Source of the DNA: Pseudanabaena mucicola FACHB-723
Lineage (GTDB): Bacteria; Cyanobacteriota; Cyanobacteriia; Pseudanabaenales; Pseudanabaenaceae
Length of the DNA: 64,000 nucleotides
Assembly: GCF_014696385.1 (NCBI RefSeq)
Contig: NZ_JACJQB010000004.1
Coordinates: forward strand, 1-64,000
Reading direction: 5' to 3'
Position numbers and translations under genes: made by a program. Shown here one piece after another: positions 30,273 through 38,823 of this stretch; the stretch's first letter is position 1, and every line of letters starts with the position of its first letter. The notes under the pieces were generated by a model. It was given only the letters and a program-made list of their open reading frames with translations. It had not been told where the DNA came from and made no database searches.

Positions 30273-30434
30273 ATGCAGCGATCGCAGTGGATATCGGTTT
30301 TTACAGGCATTGTCGCCGTGGCTCTTGGTCTAGGCTATTTGATTTTAGTACAGGTGCTAGATTGGCGTGGTGGCGAGATGCTGCCTGCCCCTGTTGATCT
30401 GTCTGTGGCTATTCAAGGATTTTTGCAAACTTAG
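30273..30434 (+). CDS. 53-aa single-helix membrane protein, cyanobacterial type
   Basis: A 53-aa frame beginning MQRSQWIS. One hydrophobic helix (about 7-28; VFTGIVAVALGLGYLILVQV) is followed by the motif LDWRGGEMLPAP and a short tail. I recall short cyanobacterial hypothetical proteins with the same layout (helix then LD-RG-MLPAP), which supports it as real. Function unknown. It lies just before a hairpin and the Rrf2 regulator gene on the same strand. Confidence 0.7.
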   Translation: MQRSQWISVFTGIVAVALGLGYLILVQVLDWRGGEMLPAPVDLSVAIQGFLQT

Positions 30435-30438
30435 AAAT

Positions 30439-30472
30439 AATACAAGTTCCTGCTTTTGCAGGAACTTGTATT
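30439..30472 (+). terminator. 15-bp hairpin between the 53-aa gene and the Rrf2 gene
   Basis: Perfect arms 30439-30453 and 30458-30472 with a TTTT loop. It ends only 10 bp before the Rrf2 ATG. It may terminate the upstream gene, or act as a leader structure of the regulator mRNA. Confidence 0.65.
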
Positions 30473-30482
30473 AAATACGCCT

Positions 30483-30926
30483 ATGAAACTAACCAGAAAA
30501 GGTCATTACAGTGTGAAGGCGATGCTCGATCTGGTAGTTTGGGCAAAACGTAAGCCAGTTTCTGTGCGAGAAATTAGCGATCGCCAATCAATCCCTGCTC
30601 CCTATTTAGAAAAGATTTTGATATCCCTACGCCAAGCGGATCTAGTGGAATCAATTCGCGGTGTGCAAGGGGGCTATCGACTAAAACGATCGCCCAAGGA
30701 TATTTCCCTAGGCGAAATCCTATCGGCGGTTGGCGAAGATACGCATCCTTTACCCCGACTAAAACCTCAGGAAAAGCAAGCTGCTGATTGGGTAACCTTT
30801 GCCCTCTGGCAAAGACTCGATCGCAAACTTAAAGATGCTCTGTACAGCATTTGTCTGGAAGACTTATACTACGATGCTCGCAGTTGGCAAGCATCACAGG
30901 GACAGAGTACAGGATTTATTGTTTAG
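30483..30926 (+). CDS. Rrf2-family transcriptional regulator
   Basis: A 147-aa winged-helix regulator beginning [17 protein letters not shown]. The recognition region includes [19 protein letters not shown] and the wing [10 protein letters not shown]. Only one cysteine (in SICLEDLY) is present, so the three-cysteine Fe-S site of IscR is missing and a different signal is likely. The ATG at 30483 is chosen over a TTG-type extension through the hairpin. Its 3' end overlaps ribH by 11 bp in convergent orientation. Confidence 0.88.
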   Translation: MKLTRKGHYSVKAMLDLVVWAKRKPVSVREISDRQSIPAPYLEKILISLRQADLVESIRGVQGGYRLKRSPKDISLGEILSAVGEDTHPLPRLKPQEKQAADWVTFALWQRLDRKLKDALYSICLEDLYYDARSWQASQGQSTGFIV

Positions 30927-31401
30927 CGCGAATTTGACGCATCAGATTTGCCATCTCGATTGCACTCATACCGAATTCCCAACCCTTATTGCTCTTAATG
31001 CCAGCGCGTTCTAGAGCTTGCTGCATCGTATCAGTAGTCAATACTCCAAAAACAATTGGCACACCTGTTTGATAGGATGCTGCTGCCACCCCCTTAGATA
31101 CTTCATTAGCAACATAATCAAAATGGGGGGTGTCGCCACGGATCACCGCACCTAAACAAATAATTGCGTCATAGCGCCCTGACACGGCTAATTCCTTAGC
31201 CACCATGGCAATCTCAAGACTTCCGGGAACCCAAGCATAATCAACTTGGCTGCCACTCTCTGACACGTCAACGCCATGGCGCAGTAATGAGTCTTGACAA
31301 CCTTGGAGGAGCTTACCGACGATCAAGTCATTAAAACGGGCGGTGACAATCGCAAAGCGGAGGCTGTCAGTATTGGTAAAGCTACCTTCAAAAACGGTCA
31401 T
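30916..31401 (-). CDS. ribH: 6,7-dimethyl-8-ribityllumazine synthase
   Basis: A 161-aa enzyme of riboflavin synthesis, condensing a ribityl-uracil with 3,4-dihydroxy-2-butanone 4-phosphate. Motifs include [42 protein letters not shown] and [11 protein letters not shown], each typical of the family. The protein assembles as an icosahedral or pentameric shell. It lies downstream of psbZ on the same strand, separated by a hairpin, and overlaps the convergent Rrf2 gene end by 11 bp. Confidence 0.95.
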   Translation of the reverse strand: MTVFEGSFTNTDSLRFAIVTARFNDLIVGKLLQGCQDSLLRHGVDVSESGSQVDYAWVPGSLEIAMVAKELAVSGRYDAIICLGAVIRGDTPHFDYVANEVSKGVAAASYQTGVPIVFGVLTTDTMQQALERAGIKSNKGWEFGMSAIEMANLMRQIRAKQ

Positions 31402-31444
31402 AGAGTTAATTTACTGCGATTTTCAAATAGTTTATCTTAAAGAC

Positions 31445-31485
31445 AAATTTTTAAGAGCCTTGCGGTGCAAGGCTCTTAAAAATTT
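31445..31485 (-). terminator. 19-bp hairpin terminator after psbZ
   Basis: Perfect arms 31445-31463 and 31467-31485 with a GGT loop and A/T ends. It lies between psbZ and ribH (both minus), so it most likely ends the psbZ transcript. Confidence 0.85.
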
Positions 31486-31517
31486 GTGAACATGATATTT
31501 AGTATAAATCAGGACAA

Positions 31518-31706
31518 CTAAGCAACGAAGGCATTCAAAATGCCAATTACGATTACAAAAGCTAACCAAATTAGAGAACCTAGGAATAGCAATGGCTTCG
31601 ATTGATTCCAAGAGCTAGGGGATGCGTAAGCAACGGGAACGCCGATGACCAAAACAAAGGAAAAAAGCACGAATGCTGCCAATAATAGCTGGAATAAAAT
31701 AGTCAC
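31518..31706 (-). CDS. psbZ: photosystem II protein Z
   Basis: A 62-aa, two-helix thylakoid protein (helices at about 4-26 and 38-60; [18 protein letters not shown] lies between). It stabilises the photosystem II core and its antenna contacts. The start is GTG at 31706 with GGAG about 9 bases upstream. Length and loop sequence are typical of cyanobacterial PsbZ (Ycf9). Confidence 0.95.
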   Translation of the reverse strand: MTILFQLLLAAFVLFSFVLVIGVPVAYASPSSWNQSKPLLFLGSLIWLAFVIVIGILNAFVA

Positions 31707-31808
31707 TTTTTTAAACTCCGAAATCCTAAATCAAAATATGTTAATACAATTGCTTTACACCAAATTAGCAGAAAATGCGTCTCTCTTCAGTTTGAGGTAG
31801 TTGATTGT

Positions 31809-33155
31809 TTAGAGCGCACCTGCGGCAGTGCGATCGAGAATGCCTTCCGATAGGTGGGTGGTGATATTGCAAGATTGCAAAATAGGTTTTCCCTTCGCTC
31901 CTTCGGGATAATCGATGACGCTTACACCGCCATTACCTTGCTTGAAGATCCAAAACTGTTCGGGTGTAAAGCCAAATAATAGACAAAGAATTGCCTTGTT
32001 GACTGCATCATGGGCAACAACAAGCGCAGTTTCACCCGCAGGGACAGATTCAACAATTTTTTGCCAAACGATCGCCACTCGATCCCATACTTCTTGGAGG
32101 TTTTCACCTTCAGGCATCTGCACGGTTTGGGGGTGTGATTGCCATAGGGCTAGTTGTCCTGCAAACTCAGCCTCGATTTCATGCTCAAATTTACCCTCCC
32201 ACAGACCATGGGAAATTTCCTTGAGTTCATCAAATAACTCAATCTGAATATGTGGATGTTTGCTTAAAATTTCTAAAGCTGTGTCTTTAGGGCGAAGCAT
32301 AGGGCTACTAAAAGCCTTGTCAATTTTGACCTGAGCAAGAAATTCGCTAGCACGTCGGGCTTGGGCATGACCATTGTTATTGAGGGGTACATCGATTTGA
32401 CCTTGAAAACGTTTTTGACGATTCCACTCGGTTTCACCATGACGGACTAGCAATAAACGTGGCCCATGGTGATTTTGCTTCGTAGGGGGCAATGGTGAGC
32501 CTGAAATATCTTCAAGATGGCTCGCAAGGTTGAGTGATTCAAGCTGCACGCCATCAGTGATATTTGCGCCTTGGAAATTCAGCACACTGATGGCACAGTT
32601 GACTTGCTGAATATTGTGGTACAGGCTAACGGGAATACCGATTGCAGAGCAAATTAAAGCGCGATTAATGCCGCTATGACCAACTAGCAGGATTGTTTTG
32701 CCTTGGTGTTTGGTCAAAATTTCTGCCCAAAAAGCTTTAGCCTGCTCAAATAAGTCAAGGACGGGATAGCGATCGCCTAGTTGAAACTGTTCAGGTTGAT
32801 TTTGCCAGAGATGATATTTTTCAGGGAATTGCTCCTTGACATCACGGGAAAGCATTGACTCCCATTCAGTGAGATCAATTTCTAATAAACTTTCGGTAGT
32901 ATTTAAAGTAGGTGGTTGAAGATTTTCTGCCAAAATAAGATTGGCGGTATGCTGAGCGCGAACTAGAGGACTAGCATAGGCGACATCAATGGTTAAATTT
33001 GCTAGGGCTTTGCCTGCTAACCTTGCTTGCTGCTTACCTTTATCGGTCAAGACAGACTGTAATTCTGGGCGATCGTAATTACCCCGTCCTTGAATTTTAT
33101 GCAGGATATTAAAATTACTTTCGCCGTGACGGACGATAACTACTCTCGTACTCAG
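31809..33155 (-). CDS. tandem histidine phosphatase (phosphoglycerate-mutase-like), apparent CTG start
   Basis: Two histidine-phosphatase domains in tandem. With the start at 33155 the protein is 448 aa: first motif RHGE at 9-12, second at 238-241 (LLVRHGETEWN). The frame shows clear coding similarity upstream of the first usual start codon (TTG at 33050): RVVIVRHGESNFN lies there. No ATG, GTG or TTG exists between 33050 and the upstream in-frame stop. A CTG at 33155 has GAGGG about 8 bases before it and gives the family N-terminus STRVVIVRHGES. Starting at 33050 would delete the first catalytic histidine. Substrate unknown. Confidence 0.82.
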   Translation of the reverse strand: MSTRVVIVRHGESNFNILHKIQGRGNYDRPELQSVLTDKGKQQARLAGKALANLTIDVAYASPLVRAQHTANLILAENLQPPTLNTTESLLEIDLTEWESMLSRDVKEQFPEKYHLWQNQPEQFQLGDRYPVLDLFEQAKAFWAEILTKHQGKTILLVGHSGINRALICSAIGIPVSLYHNIQQVNCAISVLNFQGANITDGVQLESLNLASHLEDISGSPLPPTKQNHHGPRLLLVRHGETEWNRQKRFQGQIDVPLNNNGHAQARRASEFLAQVKIDKAFSSPMLRPKDTALEILSKHPHIQIELFDELKEISHGLWEGKFEHEIEAEFAGQLALWQSHPQTVQMPEGENLQEVWDRVAIVWQKIVESVPAGETALVVAHDAVNKAILCLLFGFTPEQFWIFKQGNGGVSVIDYPEGAKGKPILQSCNITTHLSEGILDRTAAGAL

Positions 33156-33832
33156 AACCTTACCCTCAATTTGCTCTAGATTGATTTATATTGATACTGC
33201 TTTAAGATTAATCTCAATTAATGGCTAATCTTAAAACACTGTTAAGAAATTGTAGCGCTCAAAGGGTTTTGATCGCCAGAATTACCGAAGCTGCGCTACA
33301 ATAATAGGATAGGATTGATATAGCTGTTAGCTAAACGCATCTAACTGCTAGTCAAGCAATCAAGCTTACTAACCATAACTATAAACTTGAATCATCAAGT
33401 ACGCTGTTTTATTTGGAAGTTGAATGTTCCAGATAAATGGTGTAAGCACCTTTTAGATAGTCTCATAAACGCCAGTCTAAGAAATAAATCATATTTTTGT
33501 AACGAAATACCACCAATTTTCCACACAAAGCAATATGTCTGGTTGTCGTGATGTCAGAGCAGACACAGCAACTAAGTTATTAGCTCGGTACATAGCTAAG
33601 TAAACAGTTGGCGATAGGAGCATGTTGTGATCGAAATTTTTTCTTGTTTTCGTTATTTGTATGTTCTATTTGAAGCCCCTACTAAGACTTTTTATGTCTG
33701 CTGATAGATGGGTTGATAAAGGGTTTAGAAGATATTTTTTTTAATATTTTTTATATGAAGTTTAGAAAAAATGTTTTTCGGATATTTTCTTAGGCTGGCT
33801 CTCTTGAATCGAAGAAATTCCGAGGAAATTGA
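33156..33832 (+). promoter_or_regulatory. long rne upstream region with U-rich leader
   Basis: A 677-bp non-coding region upstream of RNase E. It includes an inverted repeat TTAGCT/AGCTAA near 33579-33599 and a strongly T-rich stretch at about 33725-33790. Cyanobacterial rne genes have long, U-rich 5' UTRs where RNase E cuts its own message to limit its level. This region fits that pattern, but the transcript start is unknown. A TTAGC-type repeat word occurs at 33315-33330. Confidence 0.55.
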
Positions 33833-36097
33833 ATGCCAAAGCAAATAATTATTGCCGAGCAGTATCGAATTGCTGCTGTTTTTAGCGAAGATCAAATTGA
33901 AGAAATTGTTGTTGCTGCGGGAACCCACCAAGTTGGTGACGTTTACTTGGGCGTTGTCGAAAATGTTTTAACCAGTATTGATGCTGCGTTTGTAAATATT
34001 GGCGATGGCGATCGCAATGGATTTATTCACATCACTGACCTTGGCCCCTTGAAGATGCGGCGCTCCTCTGGCAACATCAGTGATCTCGTTTCACCGCAGC
34101 AACGGGTGTTGGTACAGGTGATGAAGGAGCCAACGGGTAATAAAGGGCCACGCTTGACGGGGAATATCTCTCTCCCTGGGCGCTATGTGGTATTGCTACC
34201 CTTTGGGCGAGGCGTAAACCTATCGCGCAGAATTCGTAGTGAGGCAGAGCGCAATCGTCTTCGCGCCCTTGCGATTTTGATTAAGCCTGCGGGCATGGGT
34301 ATTTTGGTGCGGACTGAGGCCGATGGGATGTCTGAGGAGCAGATTATTGAGGATCTCGATAATTTGCAACGTCAGTGGGAAGGCATTCAGCAGGATGTGG
34401 CGACCACTCGCCAGCCAACTTTGCTTGATCGCGAGCGAGATTTTGTGCAGAGAGTATTGCGCGATCTGTACAGCACTGAAGTTAATCGTATTGTTACTGA
34501 TACTAGTGATGGGTTACGACGGATTAAGCAGCATTTATTGGGCTGGGGGGATGGCAAAATTCCTAGTGGTTTGATGCTCGATCATCACCGTGAGCGCACT
34601 TCGATTTTAGAATATTTTCGGGTGAATGCGGGTATCCGTGAGGCTTTAAAGCCAAGGGTAGACTTGCCCAGTGGTGGCTACATTATCATTGAGCCAACGG
34701 AAGCTTTGACTGTAATTGATGTTAACTCTGGCTCATTTACGCGATCGCAAACTTCCCGTGAGACTGTGCTATGGACTAACTGTGAGGCGGCGGTAGAAAT
34801 TGCCAGACAAATGCGCTTGCGGAATATCGCTGGTGTGATCGTGGTGGACTTCATTGATATGGATACCCGACTCGATCAATTGCATTTACTAGAACATTTC
34901 AATAAGGCTTTGCGATCGGATAAGTCGCGACCTCAAATTGCTCAGCTCACCGAATTGGGATTAGTCGAGCTGACCCGTAAGCGCCAAGGTCAAAGCATTT
35001 ATGAGTTGTTTGGTCGCCCTTGTGCTTCCTGTGGTGGTCTTGGTCATTTGATGCACCTCCCCGGTGAAGCCGTGGGGCAACCCGTTGATGCTACTTCTCG
35101 GACTTGGGAGGCGAAGCAATCGAATCAACTTGATTTTACTTCTGACTATGAAGATGGTGATTCAGACTTGGCGGGTGGTTTAGAACCAAATCTGGTCAAT
35201 CATCCTAGCTACCAAGAACGTAGTAATTTGCGTAGACGTGGCAAGCGTGCAGTCCTCAATAGTAAGGATGGTCGTGAATCGCGTATGCGCGAGGTGGACA
35301 AAACGCCACCCGTTGATATGCGATCGCGAATTGAGCCAAAGGTTGAGCCTTTCGTAGAGGCAAGATTTGAGCCTCGTATTGAACGGGATGCTTTTGTACC
35401 CAGAGTTGTGCCTTCAAAACTATCTTTGCCAAGTATTGCAGCTACACCTTCTAAGGCTGAACCTAGCCCAGAATTGAATGAGGTTGTTGCTGAGGTTGCT
35501 CCTGTGGTGGCGACAGAAAATACCCCTGAACGCCCAAATAAACGGGAAATTCGCACCAAAGTTGTAGAACCACCAGAATTAATTGTGGTGGAAATGACCG
35601 AAGAAGAGCAGGATGTGTACTCTCTGATTGGGGTTTCCCCGCTAGTATTAGTTGATCGCGAGATTAAAGATCCTCGTAATGTCATTGTTACGGTCGCCCT
35701 TCCGGGACAAGCTCCCAAGCCTGCCAATAATCTTGGTAATTTGCGATCTGCTGATTCTGCTAGAAGAACAATTGTGGAGGAACCAGTTGCCGATGAGCCA
35801 GAAGAAGTAGCTGAGGTGACTAATGTGGCATTACCAGAGGCGTTATCAGAACCAACTGTGGTTACCCCTGAAGTTGACGATAGTAATGATCCTGTTATCG
35901 CGCCTGTTAAGACCAATGGGACTGCTAGCGGTGTGATTTTGAGGGTTAATCGTACTCAGTCATTTGAGGCGACGGATGTTAATGAAAGTGAAGGTGGATT
36001 GCCTAAAGAGGATAGCGCGGACATAGCTAAGGAATTTGTTCCTATTCAATCTCCTGAGGCTTCTCGTCGTAAGCGTTCTTCGGCATCACAGTTATAA
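33833..36097 (+). CDS. rne: ribonuclease E (cyanobacterial RNase E/G)
   Basis: A 754-aa endoribonuclease. The S1 RNA-binding region (about 35-120) is followed by the catalytic core with magnesium-binding D296 (VIDVNSG) and D339 (VVDFIDMD), and the zinc-link CASC (C397, C400). Residues about 420-740 are a low-complexity, Glu/Val/Pro-rich disordered scaffold. The C-terminus ends RRKRSSASQL, matching the Arg-rich nonapeptide that recruits polynucleotide phosphorylase in cyanobacteria. ATG at 33833 with GAGGA upstream. Confidence 0.95.
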   Translation: MPKQIIIAEQYRIAAVFSEDQIEEIVVAAGTHQVGDVYLGVVENVLTSIDAAFVNIGDGDRNGFIHITDLGPLKMRRSSGNISDLVSPQQRVLVQVMKEPTGNKGPRLTGNISLPGRYVVLLPFGRGVNLSRRIRSEAERNRLRALAILIKPAGMGILVRTEADGMSEEQIIEDLDNLQRQWEGIQQDVATTRQPTLLDRERDFVQRVLRDLYSTEVNRIVTDTSDGLRRIKQHLLGWGDGKIPSGLMLDHHRERTSILEYFRVNAGIREALKPRVDLPSGGYIIIEPTEALTVIDVNSGSFTRSQTSRETVLWTNCEAAVEIARQMRLRNIAGVIVVDFIDMDTRLDQLHLLEHFNKALRSDKSRPQIAQLTELGLVELTRKRQGQSIYELFGRPCASCGGLGHLMHLPGEAVGQPVDATSRTWEAKQSNQLDFTSDYEDGDSDLAGGLEPNLVNHPSYQERSNLRRRGKRAVLNSKDGRESRMREVDKTPPVDMRSRIEPKVEPFVEARFEPRIERDAFVPRVVPSKLSLPSIAATPSKAEPSPELNEVVAEVAPVVATENTPERPNKREIRTKVVEPPELIVVEMTEEEQDVYSLIGVSPLVLVDREIKDPRNVIVTVALPGQAPKPANNLGNLRSADSARRTIVEEPVADEPEEVAEVTNVALPEALSEPTVVTPEVDDSNDPVIAPVKTNGTASGVILRVNRTQSFEATDVNESEGGLPKEDSADIAKEFVPIQSPEASRRKRSSASQL

Positions 36098-36138
36098 AAG
36101 AATGGGGGACAGTATTCGCTGTCCCCCATTCTTTTATA
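36093..36138 (+). terminator. 20-bp hairpin terminator of rne
   Basis: Arms 36093-36112 and 36119-36138 with a 6-nt loop. The rne stop codon (36095-36097) lies inside the left arm, so translation to the end would compete with folding. Confidence 0.85.
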
Positions 36139-36147
36139 ACCATTACC

Positions 36148-36192
36148 AAAAAACAAAAATTGAGTTGCGGTGCAACTCAATTTTTGTTTTTT
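36148..36192 (-). terminator. 21-bp hairpin terminator of the kinase gene
   Basis: Perfect arms 36148-36168 and 36172-36192 with a GGT loop and A/T ends. It overlaps the kinase stop codon and lies 10 bp from the rne terminator, giving each convergent gene its own hairpin. Confidence 0.85.
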
Positions 36193-37939
36193 AAAAGACT
36201 AGCTCCATGTCTAATTTTTTGAGATTGATCGAGTACAGTTTGTAGCCTGTAATTTCTACTGTGGCAATTGCTAACAAATTAACGTCAATTGGCGCGATCG
36301 CAGTTACTTCACCATCAATAATCTGATTATTGATATTGTTGCCCCGTAAATCGAGGAACATCAAAATTGTTTGATACTCATTGTATTTACCCGTAAGTGC
36401 GTATCCCCAAGGCGTAGATACCATCAGCAAAACATCGTATTCTAAGGGGATTCGCATCAGGCGATAGGGGTTGAGATCAAGTAGAAATATATTTTTGTGA
36501 TCGCCTTCCTCTAGTAACAGAACACGATTGCTCGTAAATGTCGCAATGCCGCAGCTAATTGGTATCGGTAGCGAGAGTCGATACATGATGTTACAGCGCC
36601 GTGAAATGACGATCGCTCTACTTTCTTTGCTTTCTGGCTTATTGGCGATCGCTAATAAATGATGTTGATCAAAGGCAATAATGCAACTTAAATCCCTCGT
36701 TGCAAACTCTAATCGCATGGCGCGACCATAGACAATGTTACGTATTTCTAGCTGTTTACCTATTGCGATCGCAAACCAATCACCATGGGGCGAGATCGCC
36801 CATTTAAATCCCTGTTGCCCCGAATGGCACTGATACAAAGATTTGGGTTTACCCTGCCCAAACTGATAAATTGAGCGTTTGGTAACCGCAAATAAAGTCT
36901 TGTGAGCAAAAGTAATTGCCTCAATTTCATGATCTGATTTGGCAATTTGCTCGGATTGAGCCAATGTTAGGCTGTGCCAATGTAATAAAAGACTGGAAGC
37001 ACTATAAAAACGAGATTTTTCCGCGCCAACTAATCCAATGATTTTCTCAGACGTTTCCTGCTGATCAAAATATGCTGCTTTTTGGGCAAAGGGAACATTG
37101 GCAACACTTTCAGCATTGATCCCAATTTTGATCTTGCGGAAATCCTCCTCACTGATTGCCGCCAAATCTTGTCGCATTTCATGGACAGAGCTATACCTAC
37201 GCTTCGGTAATTTTTCTAGCGATCGCATAATGACTGCTACTAATGATTGAGGCATACCATCAGGAATCATCACCCTCTGATTGATGTGGGCATTCATTAA
37301 CTCCGTCGGCATCCCCGAAAAGGGACGATTGCCGACTAAAAGCTCATACAACATAATGCCCACGGCATAAATATCCGATCCAGTCGAAAATTGTCCATAA
37401 AATCGCTCAGGAGCCATATATCCGGGAGATCCTGTATTGCTACCATCAGATCCAATCTCTTGACTAAGCCGCGCAATCCCAAAATCGGAAATTTTAGCCT
37501 GCCACCCTTTAGCTGTAATTTTGAGAAGAATATTTTCAGGTTTAATATCACAATGAATAATATTCGCCGCATGGGCATGTTCTAGCCCCAACAAAACATC
37601 ATTCACCAAATCGAAACATTGCCGTACCGATAGAGTCTTGCTATGGTGCATCAGATCTCGCAATGTCCCACCTTCGCAATAATCCATGACCAAATATCGA
37701 TAGTTTTGGTGATGCATGAGCGCAGTACAGGAAACGATATTTGGATGCTGTAAGGTGAGTAAAAAGCGTAACTCACGCAAAAGCTTACTAGTAGGAAATC
37801 GCTTGTGTTCCAGCTCTTTGAGCGCTACCAACTTGCCTGTGTCCCGCATCCGCGCACACAACACTTTGCCAAACTGACCTCTGCCAACTAGTCCTAAGAT
37901 CCGATATTTGGAGAACTGTGAAGTGGATTTTTCGTTCAT
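36191..37939 (-). CDS. Ser/Thr protein kinase with C-terminal beta-propeller-like region
   Basis: A 582-aa Hanks-type kinase. The glycine loop is GRGQFGKV (19-26) and the ATP lysine is K41 (VALKEL). The catalytic loop is HCDIKPEN (Cys replacing the usual Arg), the metal motif DFG is in ISDFGIAR, and APE is in YMAPERF. Residues about 280-582 lack a membrane helix and have repeating hydrophobic strands (WAISPHGDWFAIAIG, LLAIANKPE), which suggests a WD-like propeller sensor. The missing Arg before the catalytic Asp places it outside the RD kinases, which need activation-loop phosphorylation. Confidence 0.87.
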   Translation of the reverse strand: MNEKSTSQFSKYRILGLVGRGQFGKVLCARMRDTGKLVALKELEHKRFPTSKLLRELRFLLTLQHPNIVSCTALMHHQNYRYLVMDYCEGGTLRDLMHHSKTLSVRQCFDLVNDVLLGLEHAHAANIIHCDIKPENILLKITAKGWQAKISDFGIARLSQEIGSDGSNTGSPGYMAPERFYGQFSTGSDIYAVGIMLYELLVGNRPFSGMPTELMNAHINQRVMIPDGMPQSLVAVIMRSLEKLPKRRYSSVHEMRQDLAAISEEDFRKIKIGINAESVANVPFAQKAAYFDQQETSEKIIGLVGAEKSRFYSASSLLLHWHSLTLAQSEQIAKSDHEIEAITFAHKTLFAVTKRSIYQFGQGKPKSLYQCHSGQQGFKWAISPHGDWFAIAIGKQLEIRNIVYGRAMRLEFATRDLSCIIAFDQHHLLAIANKPESKESRAIVISRRCNIMYRLSLPIPISCGIATFTSNRVLLLEEGDHKNIFLLDLNPYRLMRIPLEYDVLLMVSTPWGYALTGKYNEYQTILMFLDLRGNNINNQIIDGEVTAIAPIDVNLLAIATVEITGYKLYSINLKKLDMELVF

Positions 37940-38184
37940 ACAGGCATCATTACGTCTCAGAAGAATGAAAACTAATCGAGATTAAAGGCTAAACTAGTTA
38001 TCCACTAATTTCGATCCAAACGGTATCAATAAAGCTCACGTTAAGCTTAACAATATCCGTTGAATCTACACTGCTTAACATTTCGTTGCAAAACAACTAG
38101 CGAGAAGTCCAAAGATTGTCGATATCATGGTAAACAGCGATATATAAAACGTAATATTTTTCAGCAAAATCCTTAGTCAAATTT

Positions 38185-38724
38185 ATGAGTCAAGCTTCTG
38201 CATCCGCCGATGTCCCTAGCATGGGTCGTCGTCAATTTATGAACTTAATTTTAGGGGGGTCTGCTGCTGTAACCACCCTTGGGGCAGCATTACCCTTTGC
38301 CGCTTATTTTGTTCCTCCCTCTCGTGGTGGTGCAGGTGGCGGTGTTGCTGCTAAAGATGCACTTGGCAAAGACATTCGTGCTTCAGCTTTCTTGGCTAGT
38401 CATCAAGCAGGTGAACGTGAACTTGCTCAAGGACTCAAAGGCGACCCTACCTACATTGTTGTTACCGAGAACAAAGAGATTGCATCCTATGGTTTGAATG
38501 CAGTTTGTACTCACCTTGGTTGTGTTGTACCTTGGAATGCTGCTGAGAATAAGTTTATCTGTCCTTGCCATGGCTCTCAGTACAACAACGAAGGAAAAGT
38601 TGTGCGCGGGCCTGCGCCATTGTCCCTCGCACTTGCTCACGCCACAGTCGAAGATGACATCGTGCAATTCAGCACATGGACAGAAACTGACTTCCGCACC
38701 AATGAAGCACCTTGGTGGTCTTAG
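38185..38724 (+). CDS. petC: cytochrome b6f Rieske iron-sulfur subunit
   Basis: A 179-aa thylakoid protein. One membrane helix lies at about 18-43, followed by a glycine-rich hinge ([10 protein letters not shown]). The [2Fe-2S] boxes are CTHLGC (108-113) and CPCHGS (126-131), giving ligands C108, H110, C126 and H129 plus the disulfide pair C113/C128. [11 protein letters not shown] follows, as usual. It passes electrons from plastoquinol to cytochrome f, encoded by the next gene. Confidence 0.96.
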   Translation: MSQASASADVPSMGRRQFMNLILGGSAAVTTLGAALPFAAYFVPPSRGGAGGGVAAKDALGKDIRASAFLASHQAGERELAQGLKGDPTYIVVTENKEIASYGLNAVCTHLGCVVPWNAAENKFICPCHGSQYNNEGKVVRGPAPLSLALAHATVEDDIVQFSTWTETDFRTNEAPWWS

Positions 38725-38823
38725 TCTTGGTGACTTTAATGTAGGTGAAGTGTTTGGCACTTCACTTAATACCATTCAAAAATATGATGCCTGTCAGTCT
38801 CTAAATCACATTTGAACTCATTC

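Noticed and set aside
30134-30397. 87-codon plus-strand frame over the T-rich spacer
   Set aside because: It lies in a different frame from the 53-aa protein with the recognisable motif and reads as low-complexity Leu/Phe from T-rich DNA.
35209-35916. 235-codon minus-strand Ser/Thr-rich frame inside rne
   Set aside because: It is the antisense shadow of the low-complexity Glu/Val-rich tail of RNase E, with no start signal.
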